A stretch of DNA of 64,000 nucleotides from an uncultured Selenomonadales bacterium (GTDB taxonomy: Bacteria > Bacillota > Negativicutes > Selenomonadales > Selenomonadaceae), in NCBI GenBank assembly GCA_946183785.1, contig CAMHCS010000008.1, positions 1 to 64,000 of the forward strand. The letters run 5' to 3'. The notes under the pieces are model-generated. The model did not search any database and was not told where the DNA came from. It was given only the letters and a program-made list of their open reading frames with translations. The translations under genes were made by a program, and so were the position numbers. Positions 8,751-17,309 of this stretch are shown here, piece by piece; position 1 is the first letter of the stretch, and each line of letters opens with the position of its first letter.

Positions 8751-10568
8751 TCATCCATTCGTCTCTGCATCTTGATGCAAACTATCTATTTGTATATGTA
8801 ATTCGTCTATCTCTTGTTTAATTCGCTGACTTTTTTGTAATTCCTGCAAGAAATCGGAATTTCCTTTTCTTTCCATTTCGTCGGCGCGGAGACGATATTC
8901 CTCAAAAGCCGTCTTGAGCTGGGCGAGGCGAATCGTTCGCAGGAACGCCGTATAATTCTCTTCCGACTCGTCTCTTCCCTCAATCATCGTCCGTGAAATT
9001 TCCGCCGCGGCTTCCTCTCCCAGATTTGCCAGGATTTCCTCATCCTGCGGCCTTTGATGCAATTCCCCGCATTGAGCGATATATCGCAGGAGTTTTTCAT
9101 GGAGCGCAACGGGAAACGGCTCTCCTTCCAGCTCCGCCACCGCCGCCACCGCTACGCCCGGGTCACGCCATGCCATGCGGATCAGCCCGCGCCCCGCGCG
9201 CCGCACCGCATCATCCGGCGTCCGAACAGCCTGCCGCCGCATTGGAGGACGAAACTCCGACGCCGGCTCGTCTCCCCGATACATCGCAAGTTCCTGGCGA
9301 ATAATCCCCTCATCGACGCCGAGAGCGCCCTGCAAATCATGGATATAGGCGTTCTGCTCAATGGCGCCGGACGCTCTCAACGTTGGGAGACACGCGCGCA
9401 AGGCCCGATTTTTGCCGTCCAGCGTCCGTATATCGTTAGTCTTAAGCGCGTACCGGATCTGAAACTTCCCGATTGGCATCGCCTTATCCGCCAGCGTGCG
9501 AAACGCTTCGCCGCCATGCTTCCGAACGAACTCGTCGGGATCCTTGCCGTCCGGGATAATCAATACCCGAGCCTGCGCGTCCGTCCCGCGGACGATGGAC
9601 AGCGCCCGCATCGTCGCTCTCTGCCCGGCCTCGTCGCTGTCGTAGCAGAAACAGATCTCCTTTGTATGACGGAGCAGCAGCCTGCATTGTTCCGCCGTGA
9701 ATGCCGTGCCGAGAGAAGCCGCCACATTTTTGACGCCTGCCGCCGAAAGCGAAATCGCGTCCATATACCCCTCGACCAGAATCGCCTTGCCCTCTTCCCG
9801 GATTGCCTTCTTCGCGTGATCCAATCCGAAAAGCAGCTTGCGTTTATTGAAAAGCGCCGTCTCCGGCGAATTCAAATACTTCGGCGTACCGTCGCCCAAC
9901 ACGCGCCCGCCAAAACCGACAACGCGCCCCCGCTCATCGGCGATGGGAATGATCACGCGGTTTCTGAAACGGTCGTAAACGCCGCCGCCCCGTCCCTCCG
10001 AAACGAGCCCCGCTTCCAACAGCAGTTCTTCTCTAACGCCGCGCTTCTTGAACGCGTCGCGGAGCTTTCCCGGCGCGTCCGGCGCAAATCCGAGCCCAAA
10101 CGTCTCTATTACGTCCGTCCCGACGCCGCGTCCGGCGAAATACCGAAGCCCCTGCTCTCCATACCTGGTTTTCACAAGACAATTATGGAAAAAGCTCTGA
10201 GCCATTCCCATCAGTTTCCGCAGGTCGTCCAGCTTTCGTTCGCGAGCAAGCTCCTTCTCGGACTTCTCCCGATTCGGCATCGCGATACCGAGCTTCTCCG
10301 CCTGCAGCTTGATTGCGTCGAAATACGACACGTTCTCGATCATCGAGATAAACTTGAATACGTTCCCCCCCGCGTGGCAGCCGAAGCAATAAAAAAAACC
10401 TTCGTCCGGCACGACGGAAAACGACGGCGTCTTTTCCTGATGAAACGGGCAACAGCCCCAATATCTCCCGCTCTTCCGTTTGAGCGGTACATAGGACGCG
10501 ACCACGCTCAATATATCCGAGGCTTCGCGAACGCGCGCCACGAACGCGTCCATCTCCGCACTTCTCAT
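8751..10568 (-). CDS. dnaG: DNA primase
   Basis: A 605-residue DnaG. The zinc-binding domain has Cys40, His43, Cys61 and Cys64 (CPFHQEKTPSF and FYCFGCHAGG); the catalytic core follows with the Toprim motif 'AILVEGYMDAISLSAAGV' and 'CFCYDSDEAGQRATMRAL'; a helical C-terminal region for DnaB binding ends the protein. It makes RNA primers at the replication fork. The frame continues upstream to a TTG at 10607, but GAGGTGG lies upstream of ATG 10568, so I start there. It lies 58 bases before rpoD and downstream of dgt in one orientation. Confidence 0.96.
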   Translation of the reverse strand: MRSAEMDAFVARVREASDILSVVASYVPLKRKSGRYWGCCPFHQEKTPSFSVVPDEGFFYCFGCHAGGNVFKFISMIENVSYFDAIKLQAEKLGIAMPNREKSEKELARERKLDDLRKLMGMAQSFFHNCLVKTRYGEQGLRYFAGRGVGTDVIETFGLGFAPDAPGKLRDAFKKRGVREELLLEAGLVSEGRGGGVYDRFRNRVIIPIADERGRVVGFGGRVLGDGTPKYLNSPETALFNKRKLLFGLDHAKKAIREEGKAILVEGYMDAISLSAAGVKNVAASLGTAFTAEQCRLLLRHTKEICFCYDSDEAGQRATMRALSIVRGTDAQARVLIIPDGKDPDEFVRKHGGEAFRTLADKAMPIGKFQIRYALKTNDIRTLDGKNRALRACLPTLRASGAIEQNAYIHDLQGALGVDEGIIRQELAMYRGDEPASEFRPPMRRQAVRTPDDAVRRAGRGLIRMAWRDPGVAVAAVAELEGEPFPVALHEKLLRYIAQCGELHQRPQDEEILANLGEEAAAEISRTMIEGRDESEENYTAFLRTIRLAQLKTAFEEYRLRADEMERKGNSDFLQELQKSQRIKQEIDELHIQIDSLHQDAETNG

Positions 10569-10683
10569 ACGCAACGCCACCTCGGAAGAATCAATCCCAA
10601 AATCCAATTATTCACAGTCCATATATTCCATAAAAAATAAAAAAATCCTTTCGCCGACAAAAAGAAATTTTAATCGCATACTC

Positions 10684-11697
10684 TTATACAATGTGTCCCT
10701 TGATCGTCATGCCCACCGGCGGTATGAAAATCTCATGGAAGAGCTGCACCGCGTAGCCGTCCGTCAGTCCCGCCATATAGTCCACGACAATCTGCTGCCG
10801 TCCCCAGCGCTCCTCGCGATCAAGGAATTCCCGCGGCAGCCGATCGACATGGCGGATAAAATACTCGTAAAGCTGCTGCAGTACGAACACGGCCTGCTCC
10901 CGCTCCTGCGCCAGCGCTTTCGAATGGTAAATACGTTCGAACATGAACGCGCGAAAAACCTTCATCACGTCCTGCATCGCCGGGGAAAAAGAAACATCGT
11001 GCGTCCCTTCTGAAGCCGTGATAATGTCCGAGACGAACCCTGTAATCAATGCCGAATGCGCGTCGCCTAACGCGTCCCGAACCGCCATCGGCAAATCGTC
11101 CGGCTTCAAAAGTCCCGCCCGCAGACTGTCGTCGTAGTCATGGCAAAGATACGCGATACGGTCGGCATGGTGCACGATACGCCCCTCCAGCGTTTTCGCG
11201 CGTTCCTTTCCCGTATGATGAACGATGCCGTCCCTGACGTCGTCCGTCAAATTCAATCCTGTGCCTTCCCGCTCCAAATAATCGACGACGCGCAGGCTCT
11301 GCTCGTTGTGGGCGAAATGGCCGCAAAGCTCCGCCATCGCCGCCTCGCCGGAATGGCCGAAGGGCGTATGCCCGACGTCGTGCCCGAGGGCGATTGCCTC
11401 GACGAGATCCTCGTTCAGCCGAAGTCCCCGGGCAATCGTCCGCGCAATCTGCGCGACTTCAAGACTGTGCGTCATACGCGTGCGGTAATGATCGCCCGAC
11501 ATGATATAGACCTGCGTCTTGTGCTTCATGCGGCGAAACGATTTGGAATGCAGAATCCGGTCGCGGTCCCGCTGGTACGCCGTTCGAAACGGGCACAGGT
11601 CAATCTCGCCCCGACGCTTCGCCTCGCGGCTTTTCGCAGCGTCCGGCGACAAAATCTGATATTCCAGTTCTTCCGTCCGCTCCCGTATCGTCTGCAT
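10684..11697 (-). CDS. dgt: HD-domain dNTP triphosphohydrolase (dGTPase-like)
   Basis: A 337-residue protein. The HD motif is spread over 'RMTHSLEVAQIARTIARGL', 'AIALGHDVGHTPFGHSGE' and 'HHADRIAYLCHDYDD', the pattern of type 2 deoxyguanosinetriphosphate triphosphohydrolase-like proteins, which cleave dNTPs to deoxynucleoside and triphosphate. The start at 11697 (MQTIRERTEELE) has AAAGGGG upstream; a longer frame to 11751 has no better signal. It precedes dnaG and rpoD by 115 bases, as in many Firmicutes. The true nucleotide specificity cannot be read. Confidence 0.88.
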   Translation of the reverse strand: MQTIRERTEELEYQILSPDAAKSREAKRRGEIDLCPFRTAYQRDRDRILHSKSFRRMKHKTQVYIMSGDHYRTRMTHSLEVAQIARTIARGLRLNEDLVEAIALGHDVGHTPFGHSGEAAMAELCGHFAHNEQSLRVVDYLEREGTGLNLTDDVRDGIVHHTGKERAKTLEGRIVHHADRIAYLCHDYDDSLRAGLLKPDDLPMAVRDALGDAHSALITGFVSDIITASEGTHDVSFSPAMQDVMKVFRAFMFERIYHSKALAQEREQAVFVLQQLYEYFIRHVDRLPREFLDREERWGRQQIVVDYMAGLTDGYAVQLFHEIFIPPVGMTIKGHIV

Positions 11698-11756
11698 ACG
11701 CTTCGCCCCTTTCCCGCACATAATGACTCGATTTTTTATAGTATTCTGCATCCAAA

Positions 11757-11799
11757 TTAAAATTCCTGCCGCACGTGCAAGTTTTGTGCGGCAGGAATT
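11757..11799 (-). terminator. Terminator after the 408-residue unknown protein
   Basis: Fourteen-base-pair perfect stem AATTCCTGCCGCAC / GTGCGGCAGGAATT (11761-11774 and 11786-11799) with an 11-base loop, followed on the minus strand by TTAATTT. It separates the unknown gene from dgt. Confidence 0.8.
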
Positions 11800-11817
11800 A
11801 ACCGTCCCATATACCCG

Positions 11818-13044
11818 TTATGCTTCTGTCGTCGCTCCCCATCCGTTCCGTTCGCTGATTCGATTCCATGTGTTGCAGTACATCGTCAGACGGTCCGCAG
11901 CGGTTTTTTCTATCGGCGTGCCCGTCGGCTTTGCTTGCGTGGACGCGGCTTTCATTTCTCCTTCGCCCGGTCTTTCCTCATCCGCCTTCCGCAATTTGTC
12001 CCGGAGCTCCTCGTCCTCCTCGTTCCGCCGATATTGCGCAAGCACCTCTCCCGCCGACGCCGGCCTCTCGTCGCTGTCCTTACCCGTCAGTTTGTCAAGG
12101 AGGTGCTTTTCCTCATTCGCCTTACGCCGCTCCATATCGAGATAGGAAAGCCCTCCTCGAGCCGTTTCTTCCTTTTTTCCGTCCTGCTCTTCCTTTTGAC
12201 GGGAAACCTTCTTCTTCCCGCCAACGTAGGTATCGACAATCGCGTCTTTCACGTCGTTTTTGAATCCATCGCTTTGCGTATTGATGGTGTTTCCGTCCCG
12301 CACGGTCTTTACCATATCGCGCATCTGCTGCAAAAGCGCGTTGTCGTCTCCCATATCGAGCTCGTCCAAAGCGCCGAGCAACGTGTCGAAATAGCCGTCC
12401 TCCGCACCGAACTGGTTAAGATAGTCGTTCAAATGCGTAGCAAGCACCCCGAACGCGCCGTTCACAGGCGTCAGTATCTGCGTGAATCCATAACGGCTGT
12501 CGTCGAACGAGGATTTCCAGGCGACGCCCTCCCGCATGTACAGCGCGTCAAAAGCCTCCTCATAGGTCGCGCGCGGCTTCAGGATTTCGCCGATGCTCTG
12601 GCTGATCGCGGTCGTAAATACCTGCCGAAAGCTCTCCTTGCGTGCGGCGAGTTCCTCCGCTTCCGTTATCGTTTCCTCGATACCGTCCGCTTCCGTCCAG
12701 CGGAAATGCTCCGAGCGGATTTCCGTCACGGGAAAATATTCCGTTTCATCCGCTGCATACGCCTCCGCACCGCTGCGCTTCAAAATCTGCCGCGCCTCCG
12801 GGCTGATCTCCACGGAAAAAGGCGGCGCCTCGAGCGGGCGCAATTCGCCTTTCGGCAAATCGCCCAAAAGCCCCTTTCGCTCATTTGCGGCCATCAAGCC
12901 ATCCGGCCGTCCCGTTAGCCGATAATTCTCGTTCTGTTGGCGGTATACCTCCGCCAATTTACTCAGCGCTTCCCGCTCCTCTTTACGCGACAGATTGCCT
13001 CCGTAAGAAACCTGGACGGCGCGGCCGCCGTTATAAATCATCAT
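11818..13044 (-). CDS. Unknown 408-residue protein, possibly motility-associated
   Basis: I do not recognise this protein. It is soluble, acidic and helical, with no signal peptide or membrane segment. A short 'FSVEISPEARQIL' segment (about residues 76-88) resembles the opening motif of FlgM-like and other flagellum-linked proteins, but this is weak. The C-terminal third is charged and repetitive in character (KEEQDGKKEETARGG, RRNEEDEELRDKL), likely disordered or coiled coil. ATG 13044 follows GGGAGAGG. A sigma-28-like promoter lies 45 bases upstream, and a terminator follows, so it is probably a single-gene transcript. Function is open; the motility link is inference. Confidence 0.75.
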   Translation of the reverse strand: MMIYNGGRAVQVSYGGNLSRKEEREALSKLAEVYRQQNENYRLTGRPDGLMAANERKGLLGDLPKGELRPLEAPPFSVEISPEARQILKRSGAEAYAADETEYFPVTEIRSEHFRWTEADGIEETITEAEELAARKESFRQVFTTAISQSIGEILKPRATYEEAFDALYMREGVAWKSSFDDSRYGFTQILTPVNGAFGVLATHLNDYLNQFGAEDGYFDTLLGALDELDMGDDNALLQQMRDMVKTVRDGNTINTQSDGFKNDVKDAIVDTYVGGKKKVSRQKEEQDGKKEETARGGLSYLDMERRKANEEKHLLDKLTGKDSDERPASAGEVLAQYRRNEEDEELRDKLRKADEERPGEGEMKAASTQAKPTGTPIEKTAADRLTMYCNTWNRISERNGWGATTEA

Positions 13045-13088
13045 ATTGAATCCTCTCCCTGTTCGCTTCTACACTCCCTCTTATTGGT

Positions 13089-13115
13089 TTATCGAATTTT
13101 TTCCATAAAAACTTA
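13089..13115 (-). promoter_or_regulatory. Candidate sigma-28 (FliA/SigD) promoter
   Basis: The minus strand reads TAAG, 15 bases, TTCGATAA, against the consensus TAAA-N15-GCCGATAA: 9 of 12 positions match, with the exact spacing. It points at the 408-residue unknown gene. No good sigma-70 -10/-35 pair was seen in the same gap. Confidence 0.45.
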
Positions 13116-13122
13116 AGCGCAA

Positions 13123-13153
13123 AGAAAAACGCCGCAGGGACTGCCCCCACGGC
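13123..13153 (-). terminator. Terminator after trmB
   Basis: Minus-strand stem GCCGTGGGG / CCCTGCGGC (13153-13145 with 13139-13131, two G-T pairs) followed by GTTTTTC. It closes trmB just before the candidate sigma-28 promoter of the next gene. Confidence 0.8.
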
Positions 13154-13179
13154 ATATATATGCGGCACAGCGTCGAATC

Positions 13180-13830
13180 TCACGGAAACCTCACGACGCA
13201 GCGGTGGATTTTTTCCCCGAAGCCGCTGAATTTTTTTTCGTATTCCGTCTCGATGTTGTCCGGGCGATTTTCCGCGTGAAGGTCGTAGGAAATATCCTCC
13301 GTTTTTAGTCCCGCCGCCGCGAATTCCTCCAGCGAAAATTCGAACAGGCCCGGATTGTCCGTCTTGAAAATCAAGATCCCTCCGGGCCGCAGTACGCGGC
13401 GATACCTTTCCAGGAATGTGCGGTTTGTCAGGCGGCGCTTCGCATGGCGTGCCTTCGGCCATGGATCGCAGAAATTGATATAGATCCCGTCGGCCTCGCC
13501 CGGCGCCAAAATTTCCTCCAGCGCGTGAATATCGAATACGAGGAGCCGCACGTTCGTCAGCCCCGCCTCGCGCACCCGCTGCGCCGCCTTGTAAAGGACG
13601 TCCTGCTGCGCCTCGATCCCGAGAAAATTATTCTCCGGCTCCCGCGCCGCGATTTGGCTGATAAAGCCGCCCTTGCCCGTGCCAAGCTCGACATAGAGCG
13701 GAGCGGGCCGGCCGAAAATCTCCTTCCATCGACCGCGCTCCGCTTCCGACGCAGGTCTGTCCTTTGGATACACAAAATCGTCAAAGTCGTGAATCGCCGT
13801 ATCGATCCACGGTTTTCTCCGCAAACGCAA
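13180..13830 (-). CDS. trmB: tRNA (guanine46-N7)-methyltransferase
   Basis: A 216-residue TrmB. The SAM motif 'VELGTGKGGFISQIA' is near residue 47; 'FLGIEAQQDVLYKAAQ' follows; 'INFCDPWPKARHAKRRL' is the diagnostic substrate-binding loop; and a conserved C-terminal 'ENRPDNIETEYEKKF' closes the protein. It forms m7G46 in the tRNA variable loop. It is an isolated minus-strand gene with its own terminator; the next gene upstream is divergent. Confidence 0.95.
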   Translation of the reverse strand: MRLRRKPWIDTAIHDFDDFVYPKDRPASEAERGRWKEIFGRPAPLYVELGTGKGGFISQIAAREPENNFLGIEAQQDVLYKAAQRVREAGLTNVRLLVFDIHALEEILAPGEADGIYINFCDPWPKARHAKRRLTNRTFLERYRRVLRPGGILIFKTDNPGLFEFSLEEFAAAGLKTEDISYDLHAENRPDNIETEYEKKFSGFGEKIHRCVVRFP

Positions 13831-13919
13831 AACATCATTCCTCCTAATTATTCGTATTTTGTATTATACAGGCGCGCCCCGCCACCCGCAATAAATTTTT
13901 CTTCCCGCAAGCAGTGAAA

Positions 13920-13933
13920 ATATGATATCATAT
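13920..13933. promoter_or_regulatory. 14-bp perfect palindrome in the promoter region of the pncB-purF unit
   Basis: ATATGATATCATAT is a perfect palindrome 30 bases before the TTG start of the small membrane protein and overlaps a plausible -10 region. It could be an operator, for example for an NAD- or purine-responsive repressor, but AT-rich palindromes of this size also arise by chance. No known NiaR or NrtR consensus was recognised. Confidence 0.3.
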
Positions 13934-13963
13934 AGTCTACATGATATGAAAGGTGGACTTATT

Positions 13964-14314
13964 TTGGCACGACAGACGAAACGCATTCGAAAAAATATCC
14001 AGACGACCCAGGAGATGGACGAGATTCTCGACGGCAAACCGGAAAAACGGCAGCACAAGCCGTGGGAAAACATCGTGCTCGTCGGCATCATCTGCCTGAC
14101 GATGTTCCTTTTGTCCTCGGGATGGAGTTACTTTGACAACGTGAACCGGGGCATGTACAGCCTGCTGCTCGTCGCGCTGCTCCTGATGTACGCGGAACGC
14201 CGCATGGACATGACGCCGACGCGGGAGACGTGGATCCGACGCGGCATCTTCGCGGCCATAGCTCTGGCGCTCGTGCTTTTTGCCTATGCGGTGTATATGC
14301 AATATCTCGTATAA
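13964..14314 (+). CDS. Small two-to-three-TM membrane protein of unknown function
   Basis: A 116-residue protein: a basic, polar N terminus (ARQTKRIRKNIQTTQEMDEIL), then hydrophobic segments at about 37-53, 62-76 and 94-113. I do not recognise a family. The frame opens at 13922, but AAGGTGG at 13950-13956 sits seven bases from the TTG at 13964, which I take as the start. It ends 18 bases before pncB and is likely the first gene of a small operon with pncB and purF. Confidence 0.7.
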   Translation: MARQTKRIRKNIQTTQEMDEILDGKPEKRQHKPWENIVLVGIICLTMFLLSSGWSYFDNVNRGMYSLLLVALLLMYAERRMDMTPTRETWIRRGIFAAIALALVLFAYAVYMQYLV

Positions 14315-14332
14315 AAGGAAGGATTAATAACC

Positions 14333-15796
14333 ATGTCTCAATTTGACGCGCGCAATATCAGCATGGTCATGGACCTCTACGAGCTGACCATGGCCGGAGG
14401 TTACTTTTCCGACGAGGCGATGGCGGAGTCGGTGACCTTCGACGTGTTTTACCGGGGCAACCCCGACAACGGCGGATTCGCCATTTTCGCAGGACTGGAG
14501 CAGGTCGTAGAACTCGTCGAGCATTTCCATTTCTCTGCGGAGGACGTGGATTATCTACGCGGTCTGGGCATCTTTACGGACGATTTTCTCGAATACCTTG
14601 CAAATTATCGTTTCCGCGGCGACATTTACGCGTTTCCCGAAGGAACGGTCATGTATCCGAACGAGCCGATTTTGACCGTCGTCGCGCCCCCCATCGACGC
14701 GCAGCTCGTGGAAACAGCGATTCTCGCGCAGATCAACCATCAATCCCTGATTGCGACGAAAACGCAGCGCATCGTACGCTCGGCGGCGGGCCGGGCCGTC
14801 TCGGACTTCGGGGCGCGGCGCGCGCACAACATGGACGCGGCGGTATACGGCGCACGGGCGGCTATCATCGGCGGCGCCGTCGGAACGGCGACGCTCCTGG
14901 CCGGGCAGCTTTTCAATCTGCCGGTCAGCGGCACGATGGCGCACAGCTGGGTCATGTATTACGACGACGAATACACCGCGTTCCGCAAATACGCGGAAAA
15001 ATATCCCGACGCGACGGTGCTTTTGATTGACACCTTCGACGTGCTGCATTCCGGCGTGCCAAACGCAATCCGCGTCGCGAAAGAAGTCCTCGAACCGATG
15101 GGCAAACGTCTCAAAGGCGTGCGTCTCGACTCCGGCGACCTCGCGTATCTGTCGAAGCGGGTCCGCAAAATGCTGGACGAAGCGGGACTTGACGACTGCA
15201 AGATCATCGTCTCGAACAGCCTCGACGAATACACGATTGCCTCGATCCTCCGGCAGGGCGGCTGCATCGACGCCTTCGGCGTCGGCGAGCGCCTGATCAC
15301 CGCGAAAAGCGATCCGGTCTTCGGCGCTGTCTACAAGATGGTCGAGGTCAACAAGAAGCGTGCCTGCATTCCGAAAATCAAGATTTCGGAAACCTTCGAG
15401 AAAATCACGAACCCCGGTCGGAAGCGAGTCTACCGCATCTACAACGATCACGGGCAGGCCATCGCCGACCTTTTGACAGGATGGGACGAAACCCTTGACC
15501 TCTCAAAGCCATACCGATACATTGACCCGGAGCAGCCGTGGAAACAGCGTAATTTTGAAAACTGCACGGCCAAAGAACTGCAAACTCTCGTCGTCAAGGA
15601 CGGACAACGCGTCGCGCCGCCGACGCCGCTGCCGGAAATCCAGGCGTATGTGAAGAAACAGCTTCAGGAAGAGATCTGGGAAGAGGAGCAGCGCTTCGAG
15701 AACCCGCACCGGCATTACCTTGACATGAGCCCATCTTACTACGAAATGAAAATGGATCTTCTCTGCGAAGCAAAAGAGAACGGATCGAAGAAATAG
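14333..15796 (+). CDS. pncB: Nicotinate phosphoribosyltransferase
   Basis: A 487-residue NAPRTase. 'MVMDLYELTMAGGYF' at the N terminus, 'FAIFAGLEQVVELVE', 'DFGARRAHNMDAAVYGARAA' around residue 160 and 'GVRLDSGDLAYLSKRVR' near 262 are family motifs for nicotinate and phosphoribosyl diphosphate binding. It converts nicotinate, PRPP and ATP to nicotinate mononucleotide in the Preiss-Handler NAD salvage pathway. ATG 14333 follows AAAGGAAGGA. purF starts 14 bases after its stop; both enzymes consume PRPP. Confidence 0.96.
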   Translation: MSQFDARNISMVMDLYELTMAGGYFSDEAMAESVTFDVFYRGNPDNGGFAIFAGLEQVVELVEHFHFSAEDVDYLRGLGIFTDDFLEYLANYRFRGDIYAFPEGTVMYPNEPILTVVAPPIDAQLVETAILAQINHQSLIATKTQRIVRSAAGRAVSDFGARRAHNMDAAVYGARAAIIGGAVGTATLLAGQLFNLPVSGTMAHSWVMYYDDEYTAFRKYAEKYPDATVLLIDTFDVLHSGVPNAIRVAKEVLEPMGKRLKGVRLDSGDLAYLSKRVRKMLDEAGLDDCKIIVSNSLDEYTIASILRQGGCIDAFGVGERLITAKSDPVFGAVYKMVEVNKKRACIPKIKISETFEKITNPGRKRVYRIYNDHGQAIADLLTGWDETLDLSKPYRYIDPEQPWKQRNFENCTAKELQTLVVKDGQRVAPPTPLPEIQAYVKKQLQEEIWEEEQRFENPHRHYLDMSPSYYEMKMDLLCEAKENGSKK

Positions 15797-15810
15797 GAAG
15801 GAGCTTTCGC

Positions 15811-17241
15811 GTGGACTTTGGAGCAGAAGAGCGCATCGGAGAGGCCTGCGGCGTTTTCGGCATGTACGACCTTGACGGACATGATGTGGCCTCGTCTATC
15901 TATTACGGCCTGTACGCGCTTCAGCACCGCGGGCAGGAGAGCGCCGGCATCGCGGTCACGGACACAAACGCTCAAAAGGCGCAAGTCGCATGCCATAAGG
16001 ATATGGGACTTGTAAACGAGGTCTTTACCGAAGAAAATCTCTCGCATCTCTCCGGCAATCTCGGCGTCGGCCATGTGCGCTACTCGACGGCGGGCGGTTC
16101 GCTGCCGGAAAATTCCCAGCCCCTCGTCATTCGTTATATCAAGGGAACGCTGATGCTTGCGCACAACGGCAACCTCGTCAACACGCCGGAGCTGATTCGC
16201 GAGCTGTCCGAGGGCGGCGCGATTTTCCAGACCACCATTGATTCGGAAACCATCGCCTACCACATCGCCCGCGCCCGCGTCAATGCGCCCTCTGTCGAAG
16301 CGGCGGTCGTGGAAGCAATGAAAAAACTCAAGGGCGCTTATTCCCTTGTGGTGGCCAGCCCGCGAAAGCTGATGGGCGTGCGCGATCCGCTGGGCTTCAA
16401 ACCTCTCGTGATCGGCAGGCGCGACAATGCTTACGTCATTACCTCCGAGACCTGCGCCCTTGAGACCATCGGCGCGACCTTCATTCGCGATGTGGAGCCG
16501 GGCGAAGTCGTGACGATCGGCCAGGACGGCGTCATTCATTCCGACCGTACCCACTGCCACGATCCGAAAAAAACGGCGCGCTGCATTTTTGAGTACATCT
16601 ACTTTGCGCGTCCCGACTCGGTCATCGACGGCGTCAGCGTCGTCAGCGCCCGCATGATTGCGGGCCGATGCCTCGCAAAGGATCATCCGGTAGACGCAGA
16701 CCTCGTCGTCGGCGTGCCTGAATCCGGCAACATGGCGGCCCTCGGCTATGCCTTGGAATCCGGCATCCCTTACGGAATCGCGTTTACGAAAAACACTTAC
16801 GTGGGCCGTACCTTCATCAGCCCGAAACAGTCGCGCCGCGAACGCGGCGTCCACGTCAAGCTCAACGTGCTGAAGGAAGTCGTCGAAGGCAAGCGTATCT
16901 TGATGATCGACGACTCCATCGTGCGCGGCACGACCAGCAACCAGATCGTCAATATGCTGCGCGAAGCGGGCGCGAAGGAAGTCCACATGTGCGTGTCGGC
17001 GCCTCCGTTCCTCCACCCGTGTTACTTCGGCATCGATATCCCGTCGGAGGATCATCTGATTGCCCATGACAAGACCATCGAGGATATTCGCCGCGAGATT
17101 GGAGCCGATTCCCTTGGTTATCTGAACCTCGCCCGCCTCTCGGAAATGGTCGGCGGCCTCCCGATCTGCACCGCCTGCTTCAGCGGAAACTACCCGATCG
17201 ACCCGCCGAAAGAGGACATTCGGGGCGAATACGCAAGATAA
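15811..17241 (+). CDS. purF: Amidophosphoribosyltransferase
   Basis: A 476-residue PurF. 'EERIGEACGVFGMYD' shows the short propeptide before the N-terminal nucleophile Cys13; the glutaminase domain has 'HRGQESAGIAV' and 'GVGHVRYSTAGG'; the phosphoribosyltransferase domain has 'RILMIDDSIVRGTTS' (PRPP loop). Several Cys residues in the last 230 residues (CHDPKKTARCIFE, CTACFSG) suggest the Fe-S type found in Bacillus. It catalyses the first step of de novo purine synthesis. Start is GTG at 15811 with AGGAAGGAG upstream. No other pur gene is nearby, which is unusual for Firmicutes. Confidence 0.96.
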   Translation: MDFGAEERIGEACGVFGMYDLDGHDVASSIYYGLYALQHRGQESAGIAVTDTNAQKAQVACHKDMGLVNEVFTEENLSHLSGNLGVGHVRYSTAGGSLPENSQPLVIRYIKGTLMLAHNGNLVNTPELIRELSEGGAIFQTTIDSETIAYHIARARVNAPSVEAAVVEAMKKLKGAYSLVVASPRKLMGVRDPLGFKPLVIGRRDNAYVITSETCALETIGATFIRDVEPGEVVTIGQDGVIHSDRTHCHDPKKTARCIFEYIYFARPDSVIDGVSVVSARMIAGRCLAKDHPVDADLVVGVPESGNMAALGYALESGIPYGIAFTKNTYVGRTFISPKQSRRERGVHVKLNVLKEVVEGKRILMIDDSIVRGTTSNQIVNMLREAGAKEVHMCVSAPPFLHPCYFGIDIPSEDHLIAHDKTIEDIRREIGADSLGYLNLARLSEMVGGLPICTACFSGNYPIDPPKEDIRGEYAR

Positions 17242-17249
17242 AGGATCAG

Positions 17250-17295
17250 AAAATCCCCGCAGGAAAATGACATGTCATTCCTGCGGGGATTTTTC
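17250..17295 (+). terminator. Bidirectional terminator between purF and rsmA
   Basis: Long near-perfect stem AATCCCCGCAGGAA / TTCCTGCGGGGATT with inner TGACATGTCA, followed by TTTTTC on plus and by TTTTCTGATCC on minus. It serves the convergent purF and rsmA transcripts. Confidence 0.92.
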
Positions 17296-17309
17296 TATGC
17301 CTACGTTCC

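Noticed and set aside
9054-10640. 528-codon plus-strand frame opposite dnaG
   Set aside because: Shadow of dnaG in high-GC DNA; composition is Arg/His/Leu-rich without recognisable motif.
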